In this document: positions 51,058 to 60,143 of the stretch, piece by piece
How positions within the stretch are numbered: the stretch's first letter is position 1
How the letters are laid out: every line of letters starts with the position of its first letter
Source: Candidatus Aminicenantota bacterium
GTDB lineage: Bacteria; Acidobacteriota; Aminicenantia; S016-38
Reading direction: 5' to 3'
NCBI GenBank assembly: GCA_027068075.1
Contig: JAMOUJ010000005.1
Coordinates: forward strand, 588,162 to 652,161
Length of the DNA stretch: 64,000 nt
The notes under the pieces: generated by a model
The model's database searches: none
Seen by the model: the letters and a program-made list of their open reading frames with translations, nothing else
What the model was told of the DNA's origin: nothing
Made by a program: the position numbers and the translations under genes

Positions 51058-52123
51058 GAAATACGAGGTCTATGTTCCCGGAAAGCCCCTGGAGGAGGCT
51101 CAGCGGGAACTGGGGGTGGAGAGGGTCGTAAAACTGGCCTCCAACGAAAACCCCATCGGGACTTCTCCCCGGGCCCTGGAGGCCATAAGGAGGTGGATGG
51201 ACAGGGTTCGCCTTTATCCCGATTCAGGTTCCTATTATCTTTCCCGGAAGATTTCATCTTTTCTGGGGGTTTCTCCGAAGCAGGTCCTGGTGGGACCCGG
51301 CTCTGCGGTCATAGCCAAGTGGATAGCCCGGGCCCTTCTGGAGGAGGGGGACAGGGTGATAACCTCGGACAAGACCTTTCTAATTTACAAAATAGCGGTT
51401 CAGGAGACCCCGGCGGAACTTATAAAGGTTCCTGCCAAGGATTACCGATACGACCTGGAAGGCATCCTCTCCCGGGTGGATTCGCGGACCCGTATAATTT
51501 TCATAGCCAACCCCAACAATCCCACGGGAACCCACATAGAGGAGAAGGAATTTCACAAATTCATGGAGAACATCCCGGAGGATGTCCTGGTGGTTTACGA
51601 CGAAGCCTATCGGGAATATGTGGAATCTCCCCATCACCCCAGGGGTGAGGAACTTCTGAAGGAGTTTTCCAATCTGGTGGTTCTCAGAACCTTCTCAAAG
51701 ATATACGGGATGGCGGGGATGAGGGTTGGATATGCCCTATTCGGGGAGAGGGCGGTGAAGGACGCCGTATGGAAGGTTGTTCCTCCCTTCCCCGTGGGCC
51801 TTCTGGGTCAGAAGGCGGCGGAGGCGGCCCTGGACGACGAGGATTTTGTAAAAAGGAGTTTTGAGAACAACCTGGCAGGCAAGGAGTACCTCTACGGAGA
51901 ACTTCGCCGCCTGGGGCTCAAATACATCCCCACCCAGACCAACTTCATATTTATCCTTCCCCTTGGGGATGCCAGGGAGGTGGTGAGGGCCTTGTTCAAA
52001 AGGGGAATTATAGTCAGGCATACCCGGGCCTTTGATGCCCCCGAGGGGTTCAGGGTGACCATTGGAACACCGGAGGAGAACAGAATCTTTATTGAAAACC
52101 TGGAGGATGTCCTTGGCGGCTAA
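51032..52123 (+). CDS. hisC: Histidinol-phosphate aminotransferase
   Basis: PLP-dependent class I/II aminotransferase, 363 residues. Visible motifs are LASNENPIGTSP, FIANPNNPTGTH, VVYDEAYREYV and the Schiff-base lysine region RTFSKIYGMAGMRVGY. These fit HisC, which makes histidinol phosphate; some HisC-like enzymes act on aromatic amino acids instead. No other his genes are near. AAGGAGG lies just before the ATG. Confidence 0.92.
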   Translation: MIKIPKRLEKYEVYVPGKPLEEAQRELGVERVVKLASNENPIGTSPRALEAIRRWMDRVRLYPDSGSYYLSRKISSFLGVSPKQVLVGPGSAVIAKWIARALLEEGDRVITSDKTFLIYKIAVQETPAELIKVPAKDYRYDLEGILSRVDSRTRIIFIANPNNPTGTHIEEKEFHKFMENIPEDVLVVYDEAYREYVESPHHPRGEELLKEFSNLVVLRTFSKIYGMAGMRVGYALFGERAVKDAVWKVVPPFPVGLLGQKAAEAALDDEDFVKRSFENNLAGKEYLYGELRRLGLKYIPTQTNFIFILPLGDAREVVRALFKRGIIVRHTRAFDAPEGFRVTIGTPEENRIFIENLEDVLGG

Positions 52124-52778
52124 TCCTGCAGTGGCCATTGACGGGCCCGCCGGCGCGGGAAAGAGCACCCTGGCCAGATTGCTGGCCGAAAAATTGGGGT
52201 TCGTTTATGTAAACACCGGGGCCATGTATAGGGCCGTAGCCCTCCTCTGGAAGGAGAGGGGAGGCGATCCGGTGGAGATCGCCCGAAACCTTGAATTTGA
52301 CATGAAAGGGGATAGGATTCTGGTGGAGGGAAGGGATGTTACCGATAAACTTTACACCCCCGAAATATCCGAACTTTCCTCCAAGATTTCCACCGACCCC
52401 CGGGTTAGGGAGGCCCTGGTGGCCCTTCAGCGATCCATGAGGGAGAGGTACCCCGTGGTGATGGAGGGCCGGGACATAGGCACGGTGGTTCTTCCCGATG
52501 CCGAGGTCAAGTTTTTCGTCACCGCTTCTGCCCTGGAGCGGGCCCGGAGGAGGAAGGCCCAGTTTTCAGACCCCAGGCCCCTGGAGGAGATAAGGGAGGA
52601 GATTGAAAGGCGGGATCGGAGGGATTCCTCCCGGCGGGCATCCCCCCTCCGCAGGGCACCGGATGCCCTGGTGGTGGATACCACGGGGATGGGGATTGAA
52701 GAAACCCTGGAAGTTCTTTTAAGATTTGTAAAGGATAGGTTAAAGGCCTATAATAGAAAAAACCAAAAAAGGAGGTAA
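52107..52778 (+). CDS. cmk: Cytidylate kinase
   Basis: Phosphorylates CMP and dCMP. P-loop IDGPAGAGKST near the start; VYVNTGAMYRAVAL; EGRDIGTVVLPDAEVKFFVTA; and the lid region RRDRRDSSR all fit Cmk. The track start at 52062 is too early. The ATG at 52107 has GGAGG directly adjacent, whereas a TTG at 52113 has the same GGAGG at a normal spacing of 6, so the true start may be 52113. It overlaps hisC in either case. Confidence 0.94.
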   Translation: MSLAANPAVAIDGPAGAGKSTLARLLAEKLGFVYVNTGAMYRAVALLWKERGGDPVEIARNLEFDMKGDRILVEGRDVTDKLYTPEISELSSKISTDPRVREALVALQRSMRERYPVVMEGRDIGTVVLPDAEVKFFVTASALERARRRKAQFSDPRPLEEIREEIERRDRRDSSRRASPLRRAPDALVVDTTGMGIEETLEVLLRFVKDRLKAYNRKNQKRR

Positions 52779-52780
52779 AC

Positions 52781-53170
52781 ATGAGTGCGGGGATCTTTAC
52801 GGCAACAGGGATTATCTTTTTGGTGGTGTTTCTTCTTATAGGAGCCCTTTTCCTTTGGGTAGGGGCTAAGGTCGCTAAAATAGCCGGAGCCACCTTTGGA
52901 AAGGCGTTTCTGGCGGCTCTTCTGGGAGTGGTAGCCGGGCTTATTCTGGGTCTGGTTCCGGCCATCGGATGGCTCCTGGGAATAATTGCCTACATCATCA
53001 TTATCAAGTATGTGTTCAACACCGATTGGGGCAAGGCCATAATCGCATGGCTCATAGCCTTCGTGGCCAGCCTCATCGTGGGCTTCATCCTGGCCAAGGT
53101 TTTCGGAATTACCCTGTTTGCTCTGGGTAAGGCCGGGGCTTCTGCTGGGATGCTTTATCTTCTCACATAA
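52781..53170 (+). CDS. Small membrane protein of unknown function
   Basis: A 129-residue protein with about four hydrophobic helices (IIFLVVFLLIGALFLWVGA; LGVVAGLILGLVPAIGWLLGIIAYIIIIKYVF; IIAWLIAFVASLIVGFILA; ITLFALGKAG). It is glycine/alanine rich with few charges. I recognise no family. A strong AAAGGAGGTAAAC site precedes the ATG, 2 bases after cmk. Its 3' end overlaps the convergent exchanger gene by 16 bases. Confidence 0.75.
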   Translation: MSAGIFTATGIIFLVVFLLIGALFLWVGAKVAKIAGATFGKAFLAALLGVVAGLILGLVPAIGWLLGIIAYIIIIKYVFNTDWGKAIIAWLIAFVASLIVGFILAKVFGITLFALGKAGASAGMLYLLT

Positions 53171-54198
53171 GACTTTCTTCTAACTTCTCGTACACCCAGT
53201 AGGTATTCTTCTGCTTCCAGCAGGAGAAGGACCAAACTGAAGGCGGCCAGGTATTGCTTCGGGAAATGCTGGGGGAAGTGGACGCTGAAACTCAAAATCA
53301 TGGCCACAGATAGGGGGGAAAGGGATAGGAAGCCCTTTTCCCCCAAAACCACTCCGTATAGGGTTTTAAGGGCGAAAAATAACAGGGCCAACCCCAGGGC
53401 CTTCCAGGTTAAGTAGGGGAAGGATGTAAAGCCCAGGTAGAGCAGCAGGAAGATGAAGATGGGTTTTTCCATGGGAATTAACCTGGGGATCATCCTTTCC
53501 GTTCCCACCAGTTTGGGCAGGTTGGCGTAGAGGAGTCCCGAGGCGAACCCCACGAAGATGGGGGAAAGAAGGAGGAAGGAGGAGGTGCCGGAGGAGAACA
53601 GGAGAAGCCCCAGGAGCAGGGCGTTTACCTCACCGGGGGTGGCCTTTATACCCAGGGAAATGTAGGCTATGGCTCCGAAAATCAGGGCCAGACCCAGGTG
53701 ATAAACCAGGGAGGTGAAAAAATCCCCCCTGGCCAGGGAGAATATGATGGCTAAGAAGGGAATACCCAGGATTTCCCATAAACCCACCATGGCCCTCTTT
53801 TCTTCGTCTACCCCGTAAAGGGAGACCAGGGATAGGGCCAGCCCCAGGGCAAGGGCTGGGAGAAGGGCCCTTGTCAACAACCAGGATACCAAGAAGAAAA
53901 AGAAAAGGGTGGGGAAGAAATAGATGACGGGTCTTCGGAAGTCCACCCTGGCCCTGAGCCTGGCGAGGTCCAGGGCAGCCCCTTCTAAGAATCCCACCAC
54001 CCCCAGGGAAAGAAGTAAGAAGGGAGACAACACCTCCATTTTCCCATTTAGAAGGGGATAGAAGGCGAAGCCCACCAGGACATAGAAGATGACCATCATA
54101 GGATAGGTGGCCCTCTCCATCCTGAGGACCTTCTTGCCCACCACTATCAAAAAGGTTATGAGCAGAAGGGAAAACAGAATTTTTACGGGAATGTTCAA
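53155..54198 (-). CDS. Cation/proton exchanger-like membrane protein (CPA2-like)
   Basis: About 347 residues with ten or more helices. Repeated small-residue helices (LALGLALSLVSLYGVDEEKRA; GLLLFSSGTSSFLLLSPIFVGFASGLLYANL) resemble Na+/H+ or K+/H+ exchangers of the CPA2/Kef type. I cannot locate a clear ion-binding aspartate pair, so function is tentative. The track starts at an ATG at 54222, but the TTG at 54198 has AGGGGGG 6 bases upstream and overlaps the flavin-reductase stop as TTGA, so it is preferred. Confidence 0.65.
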   Translation of the reverse strand: MNIPVKILFSLLLITFLIVVGKKVLRMERATYPMMVIFYVLVGFAFYPLLNGKMEVLSPFLLLSLGVVGFLEGAALDLARLRARVDFRRPVIYFFPTLFFFFLVSWLLTRALLPALALGLALSLVSLYGVDEEKRAMVGLWEILGIPFLAIIFSLARGDFFTSLVYHLGLALIFGAIAYISLGIKATPGEVNALLLGLLLFSSGTSSFLLLSPIFVGFASGLLYANLPKLVGTERMIPRLIPMEKPIFIFLLLYLGFTSFPYLTWKALGLALLFFALKTLYGVVLGEKGFLSLSPLSVAMILSFSVHFPQHFPKQYLAAFSLVLLLLEAEEYLLGVREVRRKSYVRR

Positions 54199-54716
54199 GG
54201 CTTCCCCCCTGAGAATCCCCACCTTTCCAATTTCTTACCCACCGAAAAATATCCCATGGAACTGTAGGAACTGACCACGAAATCTTCGGGGGTTGCCCCT
54301 TCCCTGGCCCAGGCCTTCCTGACCTCTCCCAGGATCAGGATGTGATCGGTGAATTTTACCTCTTCCAGGTAAACCACCTCCAGGGAGAGGGGGGCATCGG
54401 CAATTCTGGGGGAGTTTATGGTGGAGGAGGGTTCCCACCGGAAAAGGTCGGATTTATCGTGCCTTCTTCCGCTTAAGAGCCCCGCAGCGTCCGCCCGGCG
54501 GAGCATGGGGGGATCCACGAAGTTTACGGAAAAATCTCCGGTTTCCTTTATCATCCGGTAGGTATGTCTTTTTTCCTTTATCCCGATCCCCACCACCGGT
54601 GGATGCTCGTTGAACTGGCCGAAGAAAATGTAGGTGGAGGGATTGGGCTTCCTGCCGGAGACCACCACTACCAGAGGATAGGGGGCGGGATACTGGGGAC
54701 GGAGCCATTCAATCAT
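54195..54716 (-). CDS. Flavin reductase-like domain protein
   Basis: A 173-residue protein of the flavin reductase/FMN-binding split-barrel type: PYPLVVVVSGRKPNPSTYIFFGQ at the start, PPVVGIGIKEKRHTYRMI and SVNFVDPPMLRRADAAGLLSGRRHDK follow the fold's FMN-contact order. Such proteins supply reduced flavin or act as small NAD(P)H:flavin oxidoreductases. It overlaps the alcohol dehydrogenase gene by 8 bases, so the two could form a redox pair. The substrate is unknown. Confidence 0.85.
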   Translation of the reverse strand: MIEWLRPQYPAPYPLVVVVSGRKPNPSTYIFFGQFNEHPPVVGIGIKEKRHTYRMIKETGDFSVNFVDPPMLRRADAAGLLSGRRHDKSDLFRWEPSSTINSPRIADAPLSLEVVYLEEVKFTDHILILGEVRKAWAREGATPEDFVVSSYSSMGYFSVGKKLERWGFSGGKP

Positions 54717-55836
54717 AGGCCGCCTCCAGAATTCTTCTCAGATCATCCCGGGAAAGGTCAACGCTTTCCAGGCGGCGGTGACTGGTTTCCCAGGCCTTTC
54801 CCTCCACCGCCTTCAGGTCCCGGGCACCCAGTTCCTTCAGGGTCTTGTGAAGCCCCCATTCCTTCATCCATTTTTCAAACTCCCCCAGCCCTGTGTTCCA
54901 ATGGTAAACATCAAACAGGGCCTTGGTGAGGGAAGAAACCCTCCGGGGCCTTTTCTCCGCTACGATTTTCAGGTAAGGAATGAGAAGGGCCGCCAGTCCG
55001 CTTCCGTGGCTTATGTGGTCGTAAATTCCCGAAAGGGCGTGTTCTATGCCGTGCAGGACGAAGTGGCCGCCCCTTCCTGCCGAGAGGAAGGGGGATATGG
55101 CCAGGGTGGATGCCCAGCAGAGGTCGTCCATGCTTTCCTTATCCCCCCGGGATACCCTTTCCCAGGATTTCATGACGGTTTTGACGATAACTTCGGTAAA
55201 GCCGTTCTGAAGGGTGGCTTCATCTCCGGAGATGTAGCCCTCCAGGGCGTGGGAGATAATGTCCACCACCCCATCTCTTAGGACGGAGGAGGGAAGGGTG
55301 TGGGTGAGGAGGGGATCCCATACGGCTATCCTGGGCCAGAAGGCCGGGGAAAAGAGCCCTCTTTTCTCCTTAATCTCGGGATTGGAAAGCACCGCAAAGG
55401 GATCCGCTTCTGAGCCCGAGGCCGGCACGGTAGGGATGGCCACCAGCGGAAGGGAAGTTGAAAATTTCTTTTCCCCTGTCACATATTCCCAGGGCCTTCC
55501 TCCGCTTGGGACCAGGGCCGCTACGAACTTGGAGGCGTCCATGACGGAGCCACCACCCAGGGCTATAACCGCATCCACCCCTTCCCGGCGGGCCAGTTCC
55601 ACGCCCCTTTCCACTTCTTCCACTTTGGGATTGGGGGTTATTCCGTTGAAGTGAACGATTTTTTTGCCTTCCAGGAGTTTCCTCAACCGGTCCACCAACC
55701 CAAGTTTTTTAGCGGAGTTTCTGCCGGTTACCAGGAGGAAACTGTGGCCCAAGGGGGAAATTATTTCTCCCACACGGTCAAAGGCCCCCCTGGAGAAGAT
55801 TATCCTGGTGGGAAAGGTGAATTCAAATTTTCTCAT
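54709..55836 (-). CDS. Iron-containing alcohol dehydrogenase
   Basis: A group III (Fe-ADH) enzyme of about 375 residues starting at the ATG at 55836 (MRKFEFTFPTRIIFSRGAF). The NAD(P)-binding GGGSVMDASK is present, and the metal ligands are in the HALEGYISG and VLHGIEHALSGIYDHISHGSG regions. It resembles butanol dehydrogenase-like proteins; the physiological alcohol or aldehyde is unknown. The ATG is 6 bases after a TATAAT box with no Shine-Dalgarno, suggesting a separate leaderless unit with the flavin reductase and exchanger genes downstream. Confidence 0.92.
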   Translation of the reverse strand: MRKFEFTFPTRIIFSRGAFDRVGEIISPLGHSFLLVTGRNSAKKLGLVDRLRKLLEGKKIVHFNGITPNPKVEEVERGVELARREGVDAVIALGGGSVMDASKFVAALVPSGGRPWEYVTGEKKFSTSLPLVAIPTVPASGSEADPFAVLSNPEIKEKRGLFSPAFWPRIAVWDPLLTHTLPSSVLRDGVVDIISHALEGYISGDEATLQNGFTEVIVKTVMKSWERVSRGDKESMDDLCWASTLAISPFLSAGRGGHFVLHGIEHALSGIYDHISHGSGLAALLIPYLKIVAEKRPRRVSSLTKALFDVYHWNTGLGEFEKWMKEWGLHKTLKELGARDLKAVEGKAWETSHRRLESVDLSRDDLRRILEAAYD

Positions 55837-55842
55837 AGGGAA

Positions 55843-55848
55843 ATTATA
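55843..55848 (-). promoter_or_regulatory. -10 element for leaderless alcohol dehydrogenase
   Basis: Perfect TATAAT on the reverse strand, 6 bases before the ATG at 55836. TAGAAA at a 17-base spacing is a weak -35. It lies in the 32-base gap after the M14 gene. Confidence 0.5.
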
Positions 55849-55868
55849 TAAATTGGCGGTGTGGTTTT

Positions 55869-58800
55869 CTACCACGCGGGCCTTATCAATTTCTGGGTTA
55901 TTTCAAAGGTAGTTCGGTGAAATATCTCCATGGTTTTCTTCCCATGCCTCTGGAGAAAATCGGCGTGGGCTTTCAGGTATTTTAACCCGCAACGGATAAG
56001 GTAGCGGAGAAAATCGCCGGAGGCGGTCTCGTCCATGAATTCCGGAACCTCCCGGGAAATGGGAACGGTGGATTTCAACTCCACCTTCCTGCCGTCTTTC
56101 CAGTAAACATTGTAGTTCTCCAGAACTTCCACGCGGAAGGCGTGGGGATTCCACCGCTGGGCCCAGCGGTAATACCTTCCGTAAAGCCTTCGGTTGAACC
56201 GCCTTATTTCCGGGTCCGAAGACAGGGTTTTCGCCAGGAACCTCAGCAATTCCATGCTCCTGGTGGAAAATTCCCTGTTCAGAGGGTTTTCCCGGGAGGA
56301 GAAGTAGAAGAAATGTCCCCGGGGTATCCAGTAGTTTCTGTAGGGAAAGGGCAAGTAGCCGGTGAACTGCTGGACCCATTCGTGGGATGGGTAGCCGTGG
56401 AGGTTCAGGAATATGTCCGCCTTCCACCTCTCCTGGATGGTGGCCCGGGCGTAACCCTCCGGGGCGTAAGGGAAGAATTCTTCGGTGTGGTATCCGATGT
56501 CCGTACCCAGGGCGTTGTATCTGCCGGCGTGGAGGGAGTGGAGGGGACTTTCCCTTTCCATCATCTCCAGGGCCAGTTGGGCGCCGTCCGGATTTTCCAC
56601 CGGAATGGCGGCGTAGTTCACACCCCTGGGAGGGGAGCCCATGAGGAACCTCAGAAGATAGGAGGTGGAAGAAACTTCGTTGGCGTGCTGGCGGGCGTTC
56701 AGCAGGAGGGTGGGTTTTTGGAGGTTGAAGTGGGAGGGGGAGTATCTGGGGCCGATGGCGGTGAGCCTTTCTACGGCCACAATCCATCTTCCCAGGAAAC
56801 TTTCCGCTATGGGATAGGCGAAGCCCGCCTTCTCCGCAAGACACCGGGCCTGGTCCGGGGAAAGGGGAGCCTCCCAGCGGGGTTTTGCTCCGGAGCAGGT
56901 GGGTTTTTTAAGTTTTCCTTTCAGGGAGAAACTCCTCGTTCTCTCCCTGAACTTCAGGGTAAGGATGATGTCTGTGGGGAATTCCACCGTTTTTATCCTG
57001 GAAAATCCCCGGCCGTAGAGGACGAAATCCTCTTCCTTTTCAAATTCAAGGCTTGCCCACAGGTTTTGTGGTCCCCATCCAAGGAGTTGGAGTTTAATCC
57101 TTCCCAGGGGATAGAACCTGGAAAGTTGCCTTTCCCTGAGGTAAACCCCGGGTTTTCGGTAATCGTAAACCTTAATGGAGAACTTCATTCCCCGGGGGGA
57201 GGTTTTCGCATAGGGAAGGATGGCCCCGGGGAAGATGTGTTCCTTGAGTTTTCCTCCCTCCTCCGTGGGCTTCAACATTTTTGAGACGAAGTATAAGGTG
57301 AAGAAGTACAGTTCGTCGTGGAGGGCCTCCGTGGTGCTCACCAGTTCCTGCCCCAGACCGAGTTTCATGTCGGGCTCCGGAGCCTGAAAATCCATTTCAA
57401 TGTAGGAGAAAAAGGGTTGTTTGTCCCAGGTGGGGTTTCCCCGGGTCCTTTTCATTATGAAGTTCCAGAGCCAGGGGAGGAATTTCTGCCTGTAAAATTC
57501 CCAGGCCAGTTCGGGATCGGTTTTTATCCGCCTGGAAAGCACCGTGGACTTTCCCCGCCAGGCGGTAACCCATCCCTCCACCCGGGGAAAGGGATCCCTC
57601 ATCACGGGAGGGTCAAGTTCAAACCTTCCCATGGATTTTCCTCTGGTGAAGGCCTCCACCGCATAAAGGGGGCCGCTGTCCTCCAGGACGAATTCTATCC
57701 TTTCCAGGGGGATTCCCAGCCTTTTGGACAGGATTTCGTCCACGGGGTAGAGTTCGTAGAGGAATTGATTGGGCGAGGAGGTGATTTCTCCCCCCCGGCC
57801 TGGCTTAACCCTTTTTACATGGATTACGATGCGGTCCGCCCCCTTTATCTTCGGCAAAACCTCCTCCAGAATCCAGAAGAGCCCGGCTTTGTAGGCCGAG
57901 CGTATCTTCACCCGTCCCCCAAATTCCCTTTCCAGGCTTCTTCTCCGTTCCGGGGATTCGCTCAGGTAGGCCAGGGCTCTTGTGTAGTTTTTCCCCTTCA
58001 GGATCTCCTTCAATCTTTCCCCTTCGTCCTTCTCCTCTATTTCCCGGGAATAGACCAGAACCTTTCCGTAGGTTTCCCCGGAAATATAAGGCCTTCCGAT
58101 GTGCTCTCCCAGCATGGCCCTTTGGGCCGCCGGGGGCAGGGCGAACCTCATTTTCTCCAGGAAGAACCTTGAAAAATACAGATTTTTTTCCTTTCTCAGA
58201 GCCGGAAAAAGGAAGGAAGAGGAGAAGTTCTCTGCACATTCCGGCCGAAGAAACCAGAAGGTTTTTCCCCTTTCCAGGCATAGGCCGTGGGTTTCTTCCA
58301 CCGCCCTGTGAATTTCGGTGAGCCTGCCCATCCCCAGAACCACGGCGGTCCTTTCCGGGGGGAGGTTTTTCTCCGAGAGATAAACGAAGGGGAAGTGGGC
58401 TTCGGTTGTTGAAAGCCCTGCCCGGAAGGCAAAATCTATGGCTCCCCTCCCCGCTTTCCTTTCCAGGATTAGAGCCAGGGGGGAGGAGAAGAGCCTTTCC
58501 AGTTCCGGAGTCTTTCTCCTTTTTTTGCCGGGAAAGACCCCGTAGGAAGGTTTCAAAAATTCCTCGGGACTCCCCCACCTCTCCAGGGAAACTCTGTTCT
58601 TTCCGGAGATGAAGGTGAGTTTTCTTATGTAGGGAAAATTGAGGGCATGGGGATTTTCTCCCCGCCTTCTATCCCGGGATAGTTCTCTAAGGTATTTTTC
58701 AAGTTTCCTGAAGTTACCCCTGACCTGGAAGGCCGCCTCCAGCACTTCCCCCCTTTTCTGGTAGGTGGAGAAGGTGGGAGAGACTTGTCCGATTATCTTC

Positions 58801-59288
58801 ACCCACTTGAGGCTTAACTTTACCCCGATCCCTTCTTTCCGAAGTTCCCCTTCCATCCTCTTTATCGCCCGGGTCCATGTAAGGCTTCCAGCCCCTTCCA
58901 CCTTCCAGAGATAGGGCCATCTCCAGAAGAATTCCCGGGCCGCCAGCAGGCCCTGGTTGTCGTTTCCCTCAATCAAAATGTTCCTTCCCTCCAGTCTTAC
59001 CGCCCCCACCCCCCGGGGAAGTTCCCTGTTTCTGCGGAGGATTATTCTGGCTTTATCCTGGCATTGGTTGAAATCCACATATTCTCCAGAGTAAAGACCG
59101 AGTTTGTAGGCCACCTCCGAAGCCACCGCCAGTTGGACCAGGTCCTCCGGCTGAAGGGAAAAACAATATCGGGATGCGTCGTATAAGCCGTCTCCGTTGG
59201 AATCCCTGAGGACCATAGAAACGAAGTTTTCAAGACCCGCCGCCATGGAGTAGATAATGAAAATCACGAAAACCAAGGCCTTTTTCAT
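55869..59288 (-). CDS. Large secreted M14-family zinc carboxypeptidase
   Basis: A 1139-residue exported protein (signal peptide MKKALVFVIFIIYSMAAG). The peptidase domain is near the C-terminus: the zinc motif HxxE in RQHANEVSS (about 866-870), PVENPDGAQLAL (substrate Asn-x-Asp region), second zinc His in NLHGYPSHEW (about 963), and a candidate catalytic Glu in FRVEVLENY (about 1053). The first roughly 800 residues have no family I recognise. It probably cleaves peptides outside the cytoplasm. It is the last gene of the GNAT-M24-SSS operon; the start overlaps the upstream stop. Confidence 0.87.
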   Translation of the reverse strand: MKKALVFVIFIIYSMAAGLENFVSMVLRDSNGDGLYDASRYCFSLQPEDLVQLAVASEVAYKLGLYSGEYVDFNQCQDKARIILRRNRELPRGVGAVRLEGRNILIEGNDNQGLLAAREFFWRWPYLWKVEGAGSLTWTRAIKRMEGELRKEGIGVKLSLKWVKIIGQVSPTFSTYQKRGEVLEAAFQVRGNFRKLEKYLRELSRDRRRGENPHALNFPYIRKLTFISGKNRVSLERWGSPEEFLKPSYGVFPGKKRRKTPELERLFSSPLALILERKAGRGAIDFAFRAGLSTTEAHFPFVYLSEKNLPPERTAVVLGMGRLTEIHRAVEETHGLCLERGKTFWFLRPECAENFSSSFLFPALRKEKNLYFSRFFLEKMRFALPPAAQRAMLGEHIGRPYISGETYGKVLVYSREIEEKDEGERLKEILKGKNYTRALAYLSESPERRRSLEREFGGRVKIRSAYKAGLFWILEEVLPKIKGADRIVIHVKRVKPGRGGEITSSPNQFLYELYPVDEILSKRLGIPLERIEFVLEDSGPLYAVEAFTRGKSMGRFELDPPVMRDPFPRVEGWVTAWRGKSTVLSRRIKTDPELAWEFYRQKFLPWLWNFIMKRTRGNPTWDKQPFFSYIEMDFQAPEPDMKLGLGQELVSTTEALHDELYFFTLYFVSKMLKPTEEGGKLKEHIFPGAILPYAKTSPRGMKFSIKVYDYRKPGVYLRERQLSRFYPLGRIKLQLLGWGPQNLWASLEFEKEEDFVLYGRGFSRIKTVEFPTDIILTLKFRERTRSFSLKGKLKKPTCSGAKPRWEAPLSPDQARCLAEKAGFAYPIAESFLGRWIVAVERLTAIGPRYSPSHFNLQKPTLLLNARQHANEVSSTSYLLRFLMGSPPRGVNYAAIPVENPDGAQLALEMMERESPLHSLHAGRYNALGTDIGYHTEEFFPYAPEGYARATIQERWKADIFLNLHGYPSHEWVQQFTGYLPFPYRNYWIPRGHFFYFSSRENPLNREFSTRSMELLRFLAKTLSSDPEIRRFNRRLYGRYYRWAQRWNPHAFRVEVLENYNVYWKDGRKVELKSTVPISREVPEFMDETASGDFLRYLIRCGLKYLKAHADFLQRHGKKTMEIFHRTTFEITQKLIRPAW

Positions 59289-59755
59289 TGGATTTCCCCC
59301 GTTTGGTTTAATATGAAGTCTATTATCATCTCTCTGGCAAAAAGATTTTCCTTTTTCCCCGTCACCCCATCAAAGACATCCAGGGAGTAGCCGGAATTTT
59401 TTCTCCTGTAATAAACGATGAAGGGATAGAGCACCCTCTCCAGGAACTCCAGCCGCATCAATCTGGCCTTGAAGAAGAGGCTCAGGGGAAACCTGGCCTC
59501 GGGCATGAGGATTTCCCTGGCTCTGGAGGGGGAAATTTTCGCCGGGAAATCTTCCCTGGCTTCCCGGGCTTGTCGCAAGAGGGAGTCGCTTATCCGGAGG
59601 GTTTTTCCCCTGAGGGCGTCCACCATGTAAAGGAGTTTTCTTCCGGTGGAATAATGCGCTGCAAAAAGGTAAAAGGGCAGGTGGATTACCTCCTTTTTCA
59701 GGTAGGAAGAGGGGGTTTTTTTGCCCTCGTCCGCCGAAGGAAGTATGACCTTCAT
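59285..59755 (-). CDS. Hypothetical protein in the SSS-M14 operon
   Basis: A 156-residue soluble protein, basic, with several aromatic residues (HLPFYLFAAHYSTGRKLLYMVDALRG; LERVLYPFIVYYRRKNSGYSLDVFDGVTG). No signal peptide or membrane segment. I recognise no family. The two repeated 'F..Y/A..Y..G....Y.VD...G' stretches suggest a small internal duplication. It overlaps both neighbours by four bases, so co-translation with the small membrane protein and the M14 peptidase is likely. Confidence 0.7.
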   Translation of the reverse strand: MKVILPSADEGKKTPSSYLKKEVIHLPFYLFAAHYSTGRKLLYMVDALRGKTLRISDSLLRQAREAREDFPAKISPSRAREILMPEARFPLSLFFKARLMRLEFLERVLYPFIVYYRRKNSGYSLDVFDGVTGKKENLFAREMIIDFILNQTGEIQ

Positions 59756-59931
59756 TTCCGCCGGTGGTCCAGGTAGAAAAACAACCCGGCCATGGCCATG
59801 AGAACGGCTCCGGATATCATGTTGGTGGCCCGGGAGATCTTCTCATCCACCAGGAAACCCGACAGGAAAACTATGAGCCCGAAGGTCCCCCAGAAGGCGG
59901 CGACGATGGCGAAGGCCCTTAATTTTTTCAT
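59752..59931 (-). CDS. 59-residue membrane protein
   Basis: Not in the ORF track. The ATG at 59931 follows a GAGGT site 6 bases upstream and ends with TGA overlapping the next ATG (ATGA). Two hydrophobic segments: LRAFAIVAAFWGTFGLIVFLSGFLV and MISGAVLMAMAGLFFYL, then a basic end DHRRK. It is probably a small accessory membrane protein. The function is unknown. Confidence 0.65.
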   Translation of the reverse strand: MKKLRAFAIVAAFWGTFGLIVFLSGFLVDEKISRATNMISGAVLMAMAGLFFYLDHRRK

Positions 59932-59939
59932 GTTTTACC

Positions 59940-60143
59940 TCAGAACAGAAAATAAAGAATTATTTGAATCCCTATGAGAACCAGGGCCCAGAGCCTGAGG
60001 TCCCTCCACCGGCTTTTATCCTCCGTTCCCCGGAAGATGAAGTCCCGGGGTCGGGTTATCACCCACAAGCCCAGCAGCAGATAGAGGAGGGCGGCGATTA
60101 CCTTGGCCCAGTAAAGGGGAAGTCCCCTGAAAAAATCACCCAT
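59940..60143 (-). CDS. 67-residue membrane protein following the SSS symporter
   Basis: A small protein with two helices (AKVIAALLYLLLGLWVIT and LWALVLIGIQIILYFLF) separated by a charged loop (DKSRWRDLR). The start overlaps the last 8 bases of the symporter gene in another frame, supporting a real coupled gene. Position and size suggest a small subunit or assembly factor for the symporter, as seen with other SSS proteins that have short partners, but this is inference. Confidence 0.7.
   Translation of the reverse strand: MGDFFRGLPLYWAKVIAALLYLLLGLWVITRPRDFIFRGTEDKSRWRDLRLWALVLIGIQIILYFLF

Noticed and set aside
56142-57284. A 380-residue forward ORF opposite the M14 peptidase gene
   Set aside because: The M14 zinc-ligand motifs on the reverse strand are clear; the forward frame is Gly/Pro/Phe biased noise.
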